Assembly (NCBI GenBank): GCA_965240325.2 | Contig: OZ251233.1 | Location: forward strand, 744,001 to 808,000 | DNA: 64,000 nucleotides | Reading direction: 5' to 3' | From: Rebecca billardiae RCC1528 | Taxonomy: Eukaryota; Haptophyta | Shown here: positions 1 to 10,343 of the stretch, piece by piece | How the letters are laid out: each line of letters opens with the position of its first letter | Position numbering within the stretch: the first letter of the stretch is position 1 | Position numbers and translations under genes: made by a program | The notes under the pieces: model-generated | What the model saw: only the letters and a program-made list of their open reading frames with translations | What the model was told of the DNA's origin: nothing | Database searches by the model: none

Positions 1-765
1 TATACCACCACACAGACCATTTTCGGCCATTTCGTTATTTATTCATGGCTGTGAATGCTGCCTTGCATGCTGCGTCACAGTGAGCCTGTTTGGCGCGTGC
101 CGCGCGTGCCATTGCTGCTGACAAGTCGCAGAGCTACCGAGGAGCATGTCACAGCACTATGCTTGTCTAACTCCCTGTGGTCGAGCACGCTCGCACCTTG
201 TCCGCAAAATATCGAGCACGCCCATGCCTAGATGGCGGCCGCACACGTGAAGACGGGTGACTAGTTGGTGAGCCTTCATGTCAATCCGCGTACTCATACT
301 TGCTCGGAGGCTTTGGCGGGGAAAGGACGCTAGGAGAGTGCGTGCCAGCACCGCACCAACACGTCCCCCACCACAGTACCCCTCACCTTGGTGTGCTACA
401 TCGCGCCGCGCCCGCACGTTTGAACCAACACCGGCGATGGGTGTGCAGACGAGCCCGCACGAACGTACGGCCTCAACTGGGCGCAGGATGTCGGCTCAAG
501 CGCCTCAGTAGGGCACGCTGGGGCCGTACGACGCCACTAGCCCGTCTCTACTGGTGTGCGCGGGCCGTCTTGGCGTCGTGCTCGGCATATGTTCGTCGCC
601 ACCGCGCACCACAAGGGCAGCCATGCGCCCAGCTAACCAACACCGACCGGTGTTGGTGCGTTTCACGAGCAGTCCGGGTGAATCCCTGAACTAGACTAAT
701 GATTGCGGGGCCGGATGCACACCAATGCCGATGAACGAGCCTCCCCCGCCCCAGATGTCGCCGCG
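1..765. other. No recognisable gene
   Basis: This stretch precedes the stop of the first gene. Its base composition is less GC-rich than the coding regions. It holds only short open frames on both strands (under about 130 codons) with no recognisable motif. It probably contains the 3' flank of the glutaredoxin-like gene that ends at 766. I see no tRNA-like or repeat structure in it. Confidence 0.5.
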
Positions 766-1803
766 TCACCGTCCTGCCGTGCCGCTGGGCAGCAACAGCG
801 CGCTCAGTGTCGCGCGTGAGCGGCCCCCATTCGCCGCGTGCGCTTCGAAGAGCCCGCGCACGAGGCCGACCCAGCCGTCACCTGCCCCGCTCGCCGCCAC
901 GCCTTGCGCGCCATCCACGAGGAACGGTGCGCTCGCCTGGCTGCCGTGGGCCGCCCGCAGCGCGTCCGCCCGCGCCGCGCCGACTGGGCCGCAGTCGCCA
1001 TCGCCATCGCCGCCATCGCCGCCCATGCCCACGAGCGTGTACGGCAGCTGCAGCGTGCACAGCGCCTCGCGCAGCAGCCGCGCGCGCGCGCAGCCCTCGC
1101 GCGCCCACAGCTGCCGCACCTCGCCACCGTCGCCGCTGCTTGCAGCCGGGTCGCGCGCCGGCGTGATGCCGAGGCCGGCGGTCGCGAGCGGCCGAACCAC
1201 CGACGCCACAAAGAGTCCGGGCAGGTCCTCGTCGGCGAGGAGGTTGAGCGCGTTGCGCCCGACGCGCGAGCGCGCGAGCGTCGGCACGGCCGCCGCCCAC
1301 CTCGCCGAGCGCGCCGCCGTGCGCGCCGCCCACTCGCTCGCCGCCTCGGCGCCCGCGCCGCTGTCCCCACGCGTGCGCCACAAATGTGCCACGATCTCGC
1401 GCGAGCCCGCGATGGGCACGCCGCCGTCGAGGAGAAGTGGGAAGCGAAGCGGCGCACCCGGCGCAAGCTGCGCGGCCGCCTCCGCGCGGAAGCGCGAGTG
1501 CGCGCTCACCACGCCCTCGGCCAGCAGCGTCGTGCGCGGGCATGGCCGGACGCGCACCGCGAGCCCGAGCGCGCACACTGCCTCGCGCACGCGCTTGCAG
1601 TAGGGCGAGGCCTCGTACTCGTAGAGGACGAGCGTGGGCGCGTCGATCGGCGACGTCCCGCTCGACGGCCGGCGCTGCGCGCGTTGATGTGCTGCGCCGA
1701 GGGCTCGGCGCAGGCCGACCCCCAGGGTGGCGGTAGCGAGATGTGCGAAATCGCGCATGGCGGCCACCCGCCCCTGGCCATCGGGCACTGCAGTCCCGTT
1801 CAT
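766..1803 (-). CDS. Tandem glutaredoxin/GST N-terminal domain protein
   Basis: An uninterrupted 345-residue frame. After a basic, probably organelle-targeting leader comes a thioredoxin-fold domain with the active-site-like motif ASPYCKRVREAV (about residues 65-76), as in GST-N/glutaredoxin modules. A second, degenerate copy follows (LWAREGCARARLLREAL, about residue 233 on), in which the first active-site Cys is lost. Two GST_N_3-like domains in a chain of about 340 residues match the plastid thioredoxin-family proteins of plants and algae. A glutathione-linked redox role is inferred from the family; the substrate is unknown. The ATG used lies 15 bp from the ATG of the divergent methyltransferase, so initiation at the next Met (1758) is quite possible and would still leave the full domain. 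Confidence is high for the fold and moderate for the start. Confidence 0.8.
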   Translation of the reverse strand: MNGTAVPDGQGRVAAMRDFAHLATATLGVGLRRALGAAHQRAQRRPSSGTSPIDAPTLVLYEYEASPYCKRVREAVCALGLAVRVRPCPRTTLLAEGVVSAHSRFRAEAAAQLAPGAPLRFPLLLDGGVPIAGSREIVAHLWRTRGDSGAGAEAASEWAARTAARSARWAAAVPTLARSRVGRNALNLLADEDLPGLFVASVVRPLATAGLGITPARDPAASSGDGGEVRQLWAREGCARARLLREALCTLQLPYTLVGMGGDGGDGDGDCGPVGAARADALRAAHGSQASAPFLVDGAQGVAASGAGDGWVGLVRGLFEAHAANGGRSRATLSALLLPSGTAGR

Positions 1804-1818
1804 TCAGCTTGAGAGAAG

Positions 1819-2577
1819 ATGGCTGCGGCGACGCGCTCGTTCGACGCGCGTTTCCGTGAGACCTACGAGTATGCGGGCTCGACCGGCGTGCGCCTGGAGG
1901 TTGAGCAGGAGCCGGCGCGATCGCTCGAGCATGACACCTTGGACACCGGCTGCACTGTCTGGCCGGCCGCACACGCGCTCGCCGACGTCGTGCTTGGCGA
2001 TGAACGCGCGCGCGCTCTCGTCCAGGGCGCTCGGGTGCTCGAACTCGGTGCAGGCACTGGACTGGCTGGGATTGCGTGCGCGGCGGCGGGTGCGGCGCAC
2101 GTGTGCCTCACAGACCTCCCACCGCGCATACCGCTGCTGCGGCGGAATGTCACGCGAAACGGATGGGTGCGCACAACGGGTGCTTGCATGGGCGTGAGCG
2201 CAGCCGTGCTCGACTGGAGTGCACCGACCCTCGACGGCGAGGGCGCACCAGGCGTGGGGTTTCGCGCGGAGTTGCTCGTCGGCGCCGATCTCGTGCACGA
2301 CGAGGCGCACTGCGAGCCACTTGTCGCCGCGGTGAGCGCGCTGCTTGACGCATGGCCCGTGCAACAGGCGCGGTTCCTGTGGGCGCAGGAGCAACACTCG
2401 GCACTCGCAGTCGCCAAGCTGCGCGCGGGCCTCGAGGGCCTGGGCTTTGTGTTCGAGCGGCTGCACTCATTCCCGAACGGGGAGGTGCTCCTCGGCGCAC
2501 GCGTGGCACCAGCGCCGCTCGATGCTGATCGGCACAGCACCGATCTGGCGGATCTCGGAGTCATCCAACGTGACTAG
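1819..2577 (+). CDS. Family-16 (METTL21/FAM86-like) protein methyltransferase
   Basis: An intronless frame of 252 residues, the normal size for seven-beta-strand methyltransferases of the METTL21/EEF2KMT group. Motif I is clear (VLELGAGTGLAGIACA, residues 73-88), followed by the acidic post-I strand (CLTDLP) and a motif resembling the family's D/N motif (GADLVHDEAHCEPLV). A Trp next to GCTVWPAAHALADVV matches the family's N-terminal cap. Members methylate lysines on translation factors or chaperones; which protein is modified here cannot be read from the sequence. The gene is head to head with the glutaredoxin-like gene with only 15 bp between the annotated start codons. No introns are seen. 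Confidence 0.82.
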   Translation: MAAATRSFDARFRETYEYAGSTGVRLEVEQEPARSLEHDTLDTGCTVWPAAHALADVVLGDERARALVQGARVLELGAGTGLAGIACAAAGAAHVCLTDLPPRIPLLRRNVTRNGWVRTTGACMGVSAAVLDWSAPTLDGEGAPGVGFRAELLVGADLVHDEAHCEPLVAAVSALLDAWPVQQARFLWAQEQHSALAVAKLRAGLEGLGFVFERLHSFPNGEVLLGARVAPAPLDADRHSTDLADLGVIQRD

Positions 2578-4903
2578 CTCAATTCGAATTCTGAGACTTC
2601 TGAGTGACTCACTTCAGCTCAGTGTCGACAGCAGAGTTATTACCGGCCTACCGCCGTGACGCCCTCTGGCCGTGGGATGATGATGGCGCGCCATGTGGCA
2701 GCACCGCCACGGGAGTGACCGCCGCGCAGGAGGCTTCGGCCGCCGCCAGTCTGACTCTGATCACCCGGAGCCCGTTAAGTAAAGGGGAATTTTAAAAAAA
2801 GGTAATAATATATAATGCGCTAGTATGTCGTCGTCAGTGCCAGTCACTACCGCCGGCCCCGGTGATGGCCCGCGGTGCAGGGCGGAGCGCGCAGCGTGGA
2901 GCCCGCACCAGCGGGCCCGAACAACGTTTCAAAAAGATCTTTGATCAAGAAAAAAGGGACGGGGGACGATTTTCATGGCTGGAGGAGACCGAGTTTCGAA
3001 TTTTGAGACTCCCTTACAGGTGCATTAGCGTCGAAAAAGGTCGCGCCCACGGCAAGTTCATAGTAAAGCGTGGAGTGACGCCCGTCCAAAAAACTTCACG
3101 CCCTTTAGGATCCCTAACGTAACGAACCGTTACAAGCGAATTTTTCGGCCAATTATATTCAAGGAGCGACGACGTTTGATGATCAAATGTTGATCGCGCC
3201 ACCACAACGCAATCTTCATACTATCTCCCTGGCCGCCCGTCGCCTGTGCCGGATCCCGACCGGGTCGGTAGGTTTGAGCCCGCTGAGAAGGGCTCACTCA
3301 GCAAGCCGAGGGGTGCCTCGCGCCGGCGGCGCTGCGCACGAGGCGTTCAATCCGACGGACTCAGCGCAGGTGCGCGCGGCTGCGGCGGGTCCCGACGGTC
3401 ATCGGCGTCGCTTTCGTGCCCCGCTCACCCCGCGCGCCCCGCCCTGCCGATCCCTCTTCGGCCCAGTCAGTGCGGTTTCCAACCGAGCACGACCGGCGGA
3501 CCGACGAATCGATGTCAACGCCCGCGCGCGGAGAGCGGTCGGCGACGGTACGAGGAGGAGACCGCGGGGCATCCTAACGCGTGAATCCAGGCCTACTCCG
3601 CAGGTGACAGCAGCATGGGGTGTCCCTCGAGTTCATCGTTTATTGACTGCGCAGCCGTGAGCTGACTCACCGGTGCCAATGAAGCTGCCGAGTAGCTTCA
3701 CTCATCGGACGATGCTCCTCGCGTGTGATATTATGGGTGCGAATGCGCGTGGCGCGTGGGGGCGAGGCGAGTTTCTCGCTGTGTTTCCAGCTGACCATGC
3801 GCGCGCCCGCGCGCGCCACGCCGCACGCCGCGCAGCTGAATTCTCGGCGTGTTGAAGCGCGGGGCCTCGCGAGGACGTTCCGGCTCAGCCGTCTGGCGCC
3901 GAGCCTGATCTGCAGTGCGGAGCCTTCGCCTGATGGACGTTTTGTCGGGATGTGGAGCAGCCACCACGGCCATCTCGCTCGCCCAAGCCCTCGCTCGCGC
4001 CGTCCATGGCCGAGCTGTGATGGATTTTGCTCTCGTCCGCCGCATCCGAGCTGTCTCGAGTCTCGACGGCTTGACTGGCGCATGGGCGGGCGTTTGGCGC
4101 GCGAGCTCGGACCGCGCGCTGTTAGAGCGGCGGCTCTCACTCACTCAGTGACTGAGAGCCAGCTCTCGGGCGCTGATGGGCACGACGGATGCCTGACTGC
4201 CTGACACGAAAGCCCACAGGCTCAGATCTGCGCGGCCAGCGGCGAGTGGATGAGTCCGCGCGACTGATGCAGCGAGGTGGCATATGCGACGGGCGACGCC
4301 GTGCCGTGGCGGTGACGGAGCGGGTGGCACAGCTGCACCGCGGGCCCCCAACTACGTTGGTTCTGACGGAAGAGGACCGCGGAACGCGGTCATATAACTA
4401 TATATAATAAGTGCGCGGGAACGGTTGACTCGGACTGACTCTGAGTCACTACTCGGCTGTCGTGAGTCGAATGCCCGGCGGGATGGCGGATGCGGGATGA
4501 CTGAGACTCGTCGGTCTCGTCCCGCCGTCCCGCGCCAGAACGGCACGCGCAGATGACGACGCGACGAGATATCATATCATATATCGTTGTCATGATGCTG
4601 CCATGCGCCATAACTGCAGTAGTATCTAATCATCATCACAGCAGCATCCTCACTCATCACTCATCAGTGGCTCGTCATTGATGTTATTATTGTCAGCAGC
4701 TACGCGGTCGCGGGGGCACGGGGGCAGTGAGTCAGTGACCAGGCCAGCGGGCGCGGCTGCCCACCCACAGGCATCGTGATCGCCATCACGCCATGCTGGC
4801 GACGCCCAGCAGCATGCATCATATCGATCGCGCGTGGCGACTCTGATGATCGCCATTTGCCGCCGCGGAAGGCAGATGATCGATGATGACCATCTCGTCG
4901 GCG
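2578..4903. other. Convergent intergenic region, no convincing gene
   Basis: This separates the 3' ends of the methyltransferase gene (+) and the aspartyl protease gene (-). Short frames occur on both strands (for example 3187-3660 and 3667-4140), but they overlap each other in antisense and show no domain, so I do not call them. AT-rich islands occur at about 2799-2822, 4388-4412 and 4568-4583 in an otherwise GC-rich context. Words of the type GACTGACTCTGAGTC recur around 4430-4450. Confidence 0.5.
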
Positions 4904-6157
4904 TCACGCTGAGGACCTCAGCAGGACGAGGACGCCCCCCGTGAAGTCGAGCAGCAGCGAGCCCTCGCGCGGCAGCTCGGGCACAGAGTCCGCGCCCTTG
5001 GGCGCAGCGGGCGGAGCTGCGCCCGGTGGTGGCGGCGGCTGGAGCAGATTCAGGCCGAGCAGGGCCGCGGGCGTGCCTTCCCACCCGACAGCGCGCATCA
5101 TCGGGCACGTACCCACGTACACAGTCGGTCTGTCGAAGGTGGGCGGTCCAGCACCGCCGGCTGTTCCAGCCGCGGATCCTTGGGCGCTCGACTCGCCAAG
5201 GCGGACCGAGGCGCACGTCGCGCAGCGCATACGCGCGGGCTGGCCATCGACACCCGTGGCGAGAATGTCGTCGTTGGCATCGGGCGACCCGCGCACGCCC
5301 GCACCCTCGGCCGCCTCGGGTGTCAGCATGGTCACTGGCGAGCCGGTGTCCACAACGGCCCGCAGCGTGCACGCGCCGCGCTCTCCAATGACCGTCGCGC
5401 GCACGAACGGCAGCACGCCTCCGCCCAGCTGCTGCAGCTCGAGCGGCGCGCGCGCGGCAGACGCGGCGCCCTCGACCCGCGCCGCGGCGCTCCTCGCGCT
5501 GTGCAGCCGCAGCACGCCGCGCTCGTAGTCGAGCTCCGCCGCGGAGCACGCGGCGCGCAGCGCATCACAGCCCAGGATCCCATCAACGCCAGGCGGCATC
5601 GCCTGCGACGCGTCGGCGACGCGCGCATGCAGCGCCAGGCCCGCGCACGCCTGGCTGCGCAGCGTGGCGCGCGCGCCTGCAGGTAGGCCCATGCGCGCGC
5701 CCGCGGCGCTGGCGAGCAGGCTCACCGACGCGCCGCTGTCAATAAGCAAGTTGAGCGGCGCTGCAGTGCCCGGCACGTCGAGCTGCGCATACGCGCCACC
5801 CTGCATGGCGACGAAGCGCAGCTCGCGGGGAGGGTCGTCAGACGCGCCGTCGGGCGCACTGCTGTGCTGCGCCTTGGCGCTGCCGGAATCGTCGCGCTCG
5901 AGCTCCTCCAAGAGGCGCACGAGCTCCTCTTTCTCCACGATACCTGCGGTGCTCACGCCTGCTGCTTCAAGCCTCGCCTTAATCTCTCTCGCGCGCAGCT
6001 CCCTCGCCGCGGAGAGGAGCGCCCGGCTGCGGTGGGCGGCGCGGTGCGGCCGCGGGTGGGGTAGAGATGGCCGCCAGCGGAGGCCGTGCGCCCAGGCACA
6101 GAGCGCGAGGAGGCCGAATAGCCTGCCACGACGCGACGATGATCGAGGCACCGCCAT
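4904..6157 (-). CDS. Retropepsin-like aspartyl protease with SAP-like module, secretory or plastid leader
   Basis: 417 residues. The N-terminus is a signal-peptide-like hydrophobic stretch (about residues 12-25) followed by a basic Ser/Arg-rich segment, consistent with secretion or a bipartite plastid leader. Residues 52-88 form a small helical SAP-like module. Two protease lobes follow: the first has LLIDSGASVSLLAS with Asp140 plus the partner motif GILGCDAL; the second has AVVDTGSPVTMLT with Asp270 plus AALLGLNLL. Two D-[ST]-G motifs in one chain suggest an intramolecular pseudo-dimer rather than a retroviral-type homodimer. There are no retroelement neighbours, so this looks like a host gene. 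The same SAP-like module recurs in the RING protein at 59112. The substrate is unknown. Confidence 0.75.
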   Translation of the reverse strand: MAVPRSSSRRGRLFGLLALCAWAHGLRWRPSLPHPRPHRAAHRSRALLSAARELRAREIKARLEAAGVSTAGIVEKEELVRLLEELERDDSGSAKAQHSSAPDGASDDPPRELRFVAMQGGAYAQLDVPGTAAPLNLLIDSGASVSLLASAAGARMGLPAGARATLRSQACAGLALHARVADASQAMPPGVDGILGCDALRAACSAAELDYERGVLRLHSARSAAARVEGAASAARAPLELQQLGGGVLPFVRATVIGERGACTLRAVVDTGSPVTMLTPEAAEGAGVRGSPDANDDILATGVDGQPARMRCATCASVRLGESSAQGSAAGTAGGAGPPTFDRPTVYVGTCPMMRAVGWEGTPAALLGLNLLQPPPPPGAAPPAAPKGADSVPELPREGSLLLDFTGGVLVLLRSSA

Positions 6158-6789
6158 AAAGACTGGCCGCAGCAGAGAGCCTCGATAGAGGCCGTTTTGA
6201 ACGCGCTCGCGCGCGGCGAGGTGAGCTGTGTAGGGTCGTTCGGCGCTGTGGGCGCCTCGAGGGCGTCAAGGTAGACCGCGCCCAAGCGGCTGTCGCCCCC
6301 TGGATCGGCCTCTCCGCGCCGTGCGAGGCCGCGGCGCGCGGGCGGTAGACGACCTCCTGTCTGACGGCCGAAGGTCCGAGTGGTCAAGCCCCAGTGCGTT
6401 TCGCCAGCGGCGCACGCCAGCCTGACGGGCGGCCGGGCCCCGCGTTTCCGCAAATGCGCGAAAATCTTTTTTTGCGTCGATTTCACGGTAGGCGACCACT
6501 CGGACCTGGCGCAGTCAGGAACAAGCTATGAGAGAGCCGCCGAAGCGGCCAGTCTTTATGCTGGAATCAGTGGAATCACAGGAGCAGTCCGGTGGTCGGG
6601 GTGTGACATTCAGCTGCGGCCCGCTGAGGTCACTGCAGTTTCATTCAAGCGATTGTTACGGCGCCGGTCCCACAGTGTGCGAAGGCGGACAGAGCGCTGA
6701 TGCACCGATATGCCAAGCACTACAATAAGTATCGCTAGCTCAGCACTGCGACGATGACGGATGAGATGACGAGCGCGCCACGTCTGACG
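6158..6789. other. Intergenic spacer between two minus-strand genes
   Basis: This lies between the aspartyl protease start and the stop of the PX protein. It should contain the protease promoter and the PX 3' flank. Small frames are present on both strands but none has a recognisable motif, and no repeat was seen. Confidence 0.45.
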
Positions 6790-7536
6790 TCAGACGTCAG
6801 CGGCGCGGTGCGGCAGGCTGTACAACCACTGTGTCGACCTTGTCGACGTGGAGCCGCCCGAGCCGGCGTCGCCGTCGAGGCCGAGGAAGCTCGCGATTGC
6901 CTCGGCGGCGCTCAGCGCGTCCTCACGCGCAGCCGGGGCCACGCGCCGCGGCCGACAGCGCTGCTGCACGAGGGCGGCGAGGTAGTCGTTCAGCTGCGTG
7001 ACGCGCGCCTCGACCACGCGCGCGCTGCGCGGCTGCAGCACTGCCTTGCTCGGCAGAATGCAGCCGGGCGGCGCGGCGCCGAGCCTCACGAGCGCGTGGT
7101 GCAGCTGCTCGAACTCGCGGTACCGCCTGTGCACGAGGCGCTCGCCGCCGCCCGCCGGCAGGCGCACGCGTATGGCGAAGGATGTGTACAGCCGCCCACC
7201 CTCGCCGGCGCGCGTCTCCGTCAGAGCCGCGTCGATCGCCGCGTCGTCGACGTCGACAGCGACGAGCTCGGAGGACTGGCGCGAGAGGGACGCTGGGAGT
7301 ACATCGGCTCGTCCGGGTGCGTTCATGAGCTGCGCGTCCGCCCGCGCGTCCACCAGCACGCGCGCCATCGCATCCTCGACGGCGGCGATGAAACTGGCGT
7401 CGTCTGCGCCCGTGCTCGCTGCGCGCAGCTCGGCGAGGGCGGGGGAGAGCGCCGCCGCCTGGCGCTCCCGCGCCTCGAGCTCGAGCGCGCGCCGCCGACC
7501 TTCGGCGGCGAGGTGCTGACCGAGGCGCCCTGCCAT
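6790..7536 (-). CDS. PX-domain (phosphoinositide-binding) protein
   Basis: From the Met at 7536 the product has 248 residues. The N-terminal ~105 residues are mostly helical and charged. A PX domain follows at about 112-222, with the strand LYTSFAIRVRL, the diagnostic phosphoinositide-binding RRYREF (137-142), a Pro-containing loop LPSKAVL, and the closing helix around VVEARVTQLNDYLAALVQ. PX domains bring proteins to PI3P-containing endosomal membranes. No BAR or other sorting-nexin domain is seen, so the partner system is unknown. The frame stays open upstream to 7728, but that extension is Cys/Arg-rich, overlaps the divergent gene and contains donor-like GTGAGT, so I prefer 7536. A 5' intron cannot be excluded. 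Confidence 0.72.
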   Translation of the reverse strand: MAGRLGQHLAAEGRRRALELEARERQAAALSPALAELRAASTGADDASFIAAVEDAMARVLVDARADAQLMNAPGRADVLPASLSRQSSELVAVDVDDAAIDAALTETRAGEGGRLYTSFAIRVRLPAGGGERLVHRRYREFEQLHHALVRLGAAPPGCILPSKAVLQPRSARVVEARVTQLNDYLAALVQQRCRPRRVAPAAREDALSAAEAIASFLGLDGDAGSGGSTSTRSTQWLYSLPHRAADV

Positions 7537-7688
7537 CGGCACAGCAGCCTGAGCTTGGTTGCACTCACCGCAAGACCTTGCCTCTCGGCGGCAGGCCGGC
7601 AGCCATCGTGCGCAAGTCTCAAGAATTGCAAGCCGTTGGCACGTGTTTGGCCGCCGCGGGAGTGCGGCGGCAAGGGCGGTAGGCGGCG
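7537..7688. promoter_or_regulatory. Putative bidirectional promoter (PX protein / Sfi1-like protein)
   Basis: A spacer of about 150 bp separates the start codons of two divergent genes. This is inferred from gene arrangement only; no TATA box or other core element is obvious. Confidence 0.35.
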
Positions 7689-9824
7689 ATGGTGCCGCCC
7701 GAGCCGCCGACGGGCGGCGAGCGCGCACTGGCTGCGCGGCGGCGCACGATGCTCAGCGAGCTCCGGCGCGAGCAGGAGGACATGCTCGAGGAGCAGCGCT
7801 CTCTCGAGCGCGACTTGCGCTGGCTCATCCACGAGACCCGCCCGGCGAACGTGATCTCCGTGCCTGCGCGCCGGGAGCACTCGCCGCCGCCGCCGCCCGT
7901 GCGCGCGCCCGCGCCGCAGCGGCGTGCTTCGCCCGCGCGCGACATGACGGCGCGCGTGGAGGCGCGCGTGCCGCAGCACGTCGTGCTTCACGGCGCGCAC
8001 AGCGTCGACGCGCAGATGTGGGCGCTGCGCTCGTGCATCCGGCTGGCGCATGAGCCGTGCTGGGAGGCGCTGGTCATGTGGCGGACGCACGTGCGCGCGG
8101 CGTGCGCGCTGGACCGCGCGCGCGTCGCGGCGCTGCGCGCGTGCGTGGGCGCGGCAGGAGCCGTCCTCTGCGCGCGCGCGCTCGAGCGCTGGCTCGTCCT
8201 CGCCTTCGCCGAGCGCGCGCGCGACGCTGCGGCGCGCGCCGTGGGCAAGGCGGAGGCAGCCATGGAGGCGGGCGCGGCGCAGGCGCGCGCGCGCTCGGAG
8301 CGGCACGCGGCGGAGGTGCGCGCGGAGGCGGAGGCGCTGAGCGCGGTGGCAACGCGCCGCGTGGACGCCGCCCGCCGTGCCGAGCGCCACGCCGCGCTGC
8401 GCACGCTCCTGCAGTACAGCGCCTGGGCGGCGTGCGCGCGCGCGCTCGGCGCGTGGCGGCGCGCCGCGCACGTCGGCCGCACGGTGGGCGCGCGCGCGAC
8501 GGTGCTGCGCAGGTGGGCGGACGGCGCGCTGAGGCTGAGCGCGACGCGCGCGCTCGGCCTGTGGGCCGCGCACGTGCGCCGCTGCGCCGCCCTCGAGCGC
8601 GCGCTCGCCGCCTCGTCCGAAGGCGCGCGCGCGCGCACGCTGCGCGGCTGGCACGCACGCACGGTCGGGGCGCGCGCGCGGCGCAGCGCTCGCGCGTTTG
8701 CGCTCGGCGCCGTCGTGCGCGGCGCGGAGGGCGAGCGGCTCGAGACGGCGGCGGCGCTACGGCGGTGGGCGCGGAGCGTCGGCCTCGTGCGCGTGCGCGC
8801 GCACGACGCGCACGCGGCAGCCGCGAGCGACGCGATGGCGGCGGGGCTCGTCGCGCTCGAGGCCGCGCGCGGCGCCGCTGCAGCCGCGTTTGCAGACGCG
8901 TGCGAGCACGCGGACACGCACCGCTTCGAGGCGGCGCGCGCGCGGGCGAAGCTGCTCGCGCGCGAGGCGGCGGCGAGCGAGCTGCAGCGCGAGAACGCCG
9001 AGCTGCGCGCCAAGCTCGAGCGCCTGGCGCGCGCGCTCGGCGAGCGGCGGAAGGCGGCACTGCTGGCTGCGCGCGCGCTGCCGGCGCCCGCGGCGGCGCG
9101 CGCGGCGCGCGGCGGCGGCGCGAGCGGCGCGGGCGGACCCGCCGTGCCCGCGCCCCCGGGCAACGCCGATGCGCTCGCGCGCGCCGCGCTCGAGCAGGAG
9201 CTGCGCCAGCTGCGCTCGCGCTGCGGCGCGCTGGAGGCCGCGGCGTTGCACGCGGACGCGCCGCCGCGCGCGCGCCCGCCGCCGCAGCAGCCGACGGCGG
9301 CGCCGACGCCCGCCCTGGCCCAGAGCGCTGCGCTGCAGACGCGAGCAGGCGGTGGCGGCGGTGGGGGGCAGCGCCTGCCCGCGTCCGCGACGGGGTACCT
9401 CGAGGCCGAGCGCTCACTCGCCGTCGCCCTGCGCTCGCTGGGCGCCGAGGTGCGCTCCCTCGAGGGCGCGCTGCCGGCCGAGCGCGCGGCGGGCGCGCGC
9501 GCGCACCGCCTTCGGCTGCTAGGGGATCAGCTCCGCGCGGAGGAGGCGAAGGCGGAGGCGCTGCTCGCGCGTGTGGGCGTGCTGCTCGAGGCGGTCGCCG
9601 AGCGCGACCGCCTGATCGCCGAGCTCGAGGCCCAGCTCCACCAGATCGACGAGCGTGCCGCCGCGGACGCGGAGCGCGGCTCGAGAGCGCTCGAGGCCGC
9701 CGTGAGCGCGCACGAGACCGACCGGCGCGAATGGCGCGAGTGGCTGCGCGCCGACGTCGAGGCGCGCGGGCTCACGCTCGCCGCGGACGGGACGATCGTC
9801 GCGGACGGGGGCAGTTTCATCTGA
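7689..9824 (+). CDS. Sfi1-like repeat and coiled-coil protein (putative centrin-binding)
   Basis: 711 residues in one frame. After a Pro/Arg-rich start with a short coiled coil (LREEQEDMLEEQR-like), residues about 105-375 contain repeated units in which a Trp is spaced from Ala/Leu/Arg residues, such as ALGAWRRAAHVGR, VLRRWADGALRLS, ALGLWAAHVRR and TLRGWHARTV. This resembles Sfi1-type centrin-binding repeats found in spindle-pole and basal-body proteins. Residues about 385-700 are a long Ala/Glu/Arg-rich coiled coil broken by a Gly/Pro linker. Composition bias (Ala, Arg) makes family assignment tentative. POC5, another centrin-binding centriolar protein, is encoded in the same window at 57.8-58.9 kb, but the two are not adjacent. 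A myosin-tail-like coiled-coil protein is the main alternative. Confidence 0.6.
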   Translation: MVPPEPPTGGERALAARRRTMLSELRREQEDMLEEQRSLERDLRWLIHETRPANVISVPARREHSPPPPPVRAPAPQRRASPARDMTARVEARVPQHVVLHGAHSVDAQMWALRSCIRLAHEPCWEALVMWRTHVRAACALDRARVAALRACVGAAGAVLCARALERWLVLAFAERARDAAARAVGKAEAAMEAGAAQARARSERHAAEVRAEAEALSAVATRRVDAARRAERHAALRTLLQYSAWAACARALGAWRRAAHVGRTVGARATVLRRWADGALRLSATRALGLWAAHVRRCAALERALAASSEGARARTLRGWHARTVGARARRSARAFALGAVVRGAEGERLETAAALRRWARSVGLVRVRAHDAHAAAASDAMAAGLVALEAARGAAAAAFADACEHADTHRFEAARARAKLLAREAAASELQRENAELRAKLERLARALGERRKAALLAARALPAPAAARAARGGGASGAGGPAVPAPPGNADALARAALEQELRQLRSRCGALEAAALHADAPPRARPPPQQPTAAPTPALAQSAALQTRAGGGGGGGQRLPASATGYLEAERSLAVALRSLGAEVRSLEGALPAERAAGARAHRLRLLGDQLRAEEAKAEALLARVGVLLEAVAERDRLIAELEAQLHQIDERAAADAERGSRALEAAVSAHETDRREWREWLRADVEARGLTLAADGTIVADGGSFI

Positions 9825-10343
9825 CACGCGGCCCCCGCGTCGTGATGATGGTGCACCCGGACGAACGCATCGCTACCGTCGCACGCCGCGTGCTGACTAC
9901 GGTACTGTCGTACCATAGCGGCTGCCTGAAGGGACTGCTCGGATGCTCATCATGCTGATGAGGAAGAACTGGCCGCTCTCCGGTCGGAGAGTAATTGACT
10001 CATGAGGAGTGATGTGGTGATAACGACCGAATGCTCGTGGTAACTTACTAATCTGCAGCCGCACCGGCTGAGCCGGACAGGTGAAGTGCCTAGCTCTCCG
10101 CCATCGTGATCGCCCTTGTTCATGAGCAGACGCCGGACTCGCTGCGAACACGCCGGCCGGGCCGGGCCGGACTGCTCAAGAACTGAGCATCATCAATGCA
10201 TCCGATGCATCATTGTTGATCAGCAATTCAGCATTCACTGATTCGTCAGGCATCATTCAGCACCCTTCAGCAATCAGCAACGACGGTCGCGCGGGAATCG
10301 ATTCTCCGCGTGGCCGGGTTGTGCCCAGGGGCAGGCGACGACG
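9825..10343. other. Intergenic spacer
   Basis: A spacer of about 520 bp between two plus-strand genes. It is less GC-rich than the flanks and carries short dispersed words (GATGATCATC/CATCATTGTTGATCAGC around 10190-10260). It should contain the promoter of the hydroquinone reductase gene. No gene or RNA is recognised. Confidence 0.45.

Noticed and set aside
4904-6157. Aspartyl protease as a retrotransposon pol fragment
   Set aside because: No reverse transcriptase, integrase or gag-like frame is nearby. The chain has a leader and two protease lobes, which fits a host gene better.
7323-9958. Alternative long frames on both strands across the Sfi1-like gene
   Set aside because: They are Arg-Ala-rich shadows. 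Only the frame starting at 7689 shows repeated Trp units and a coiled-coil heptad pattern.
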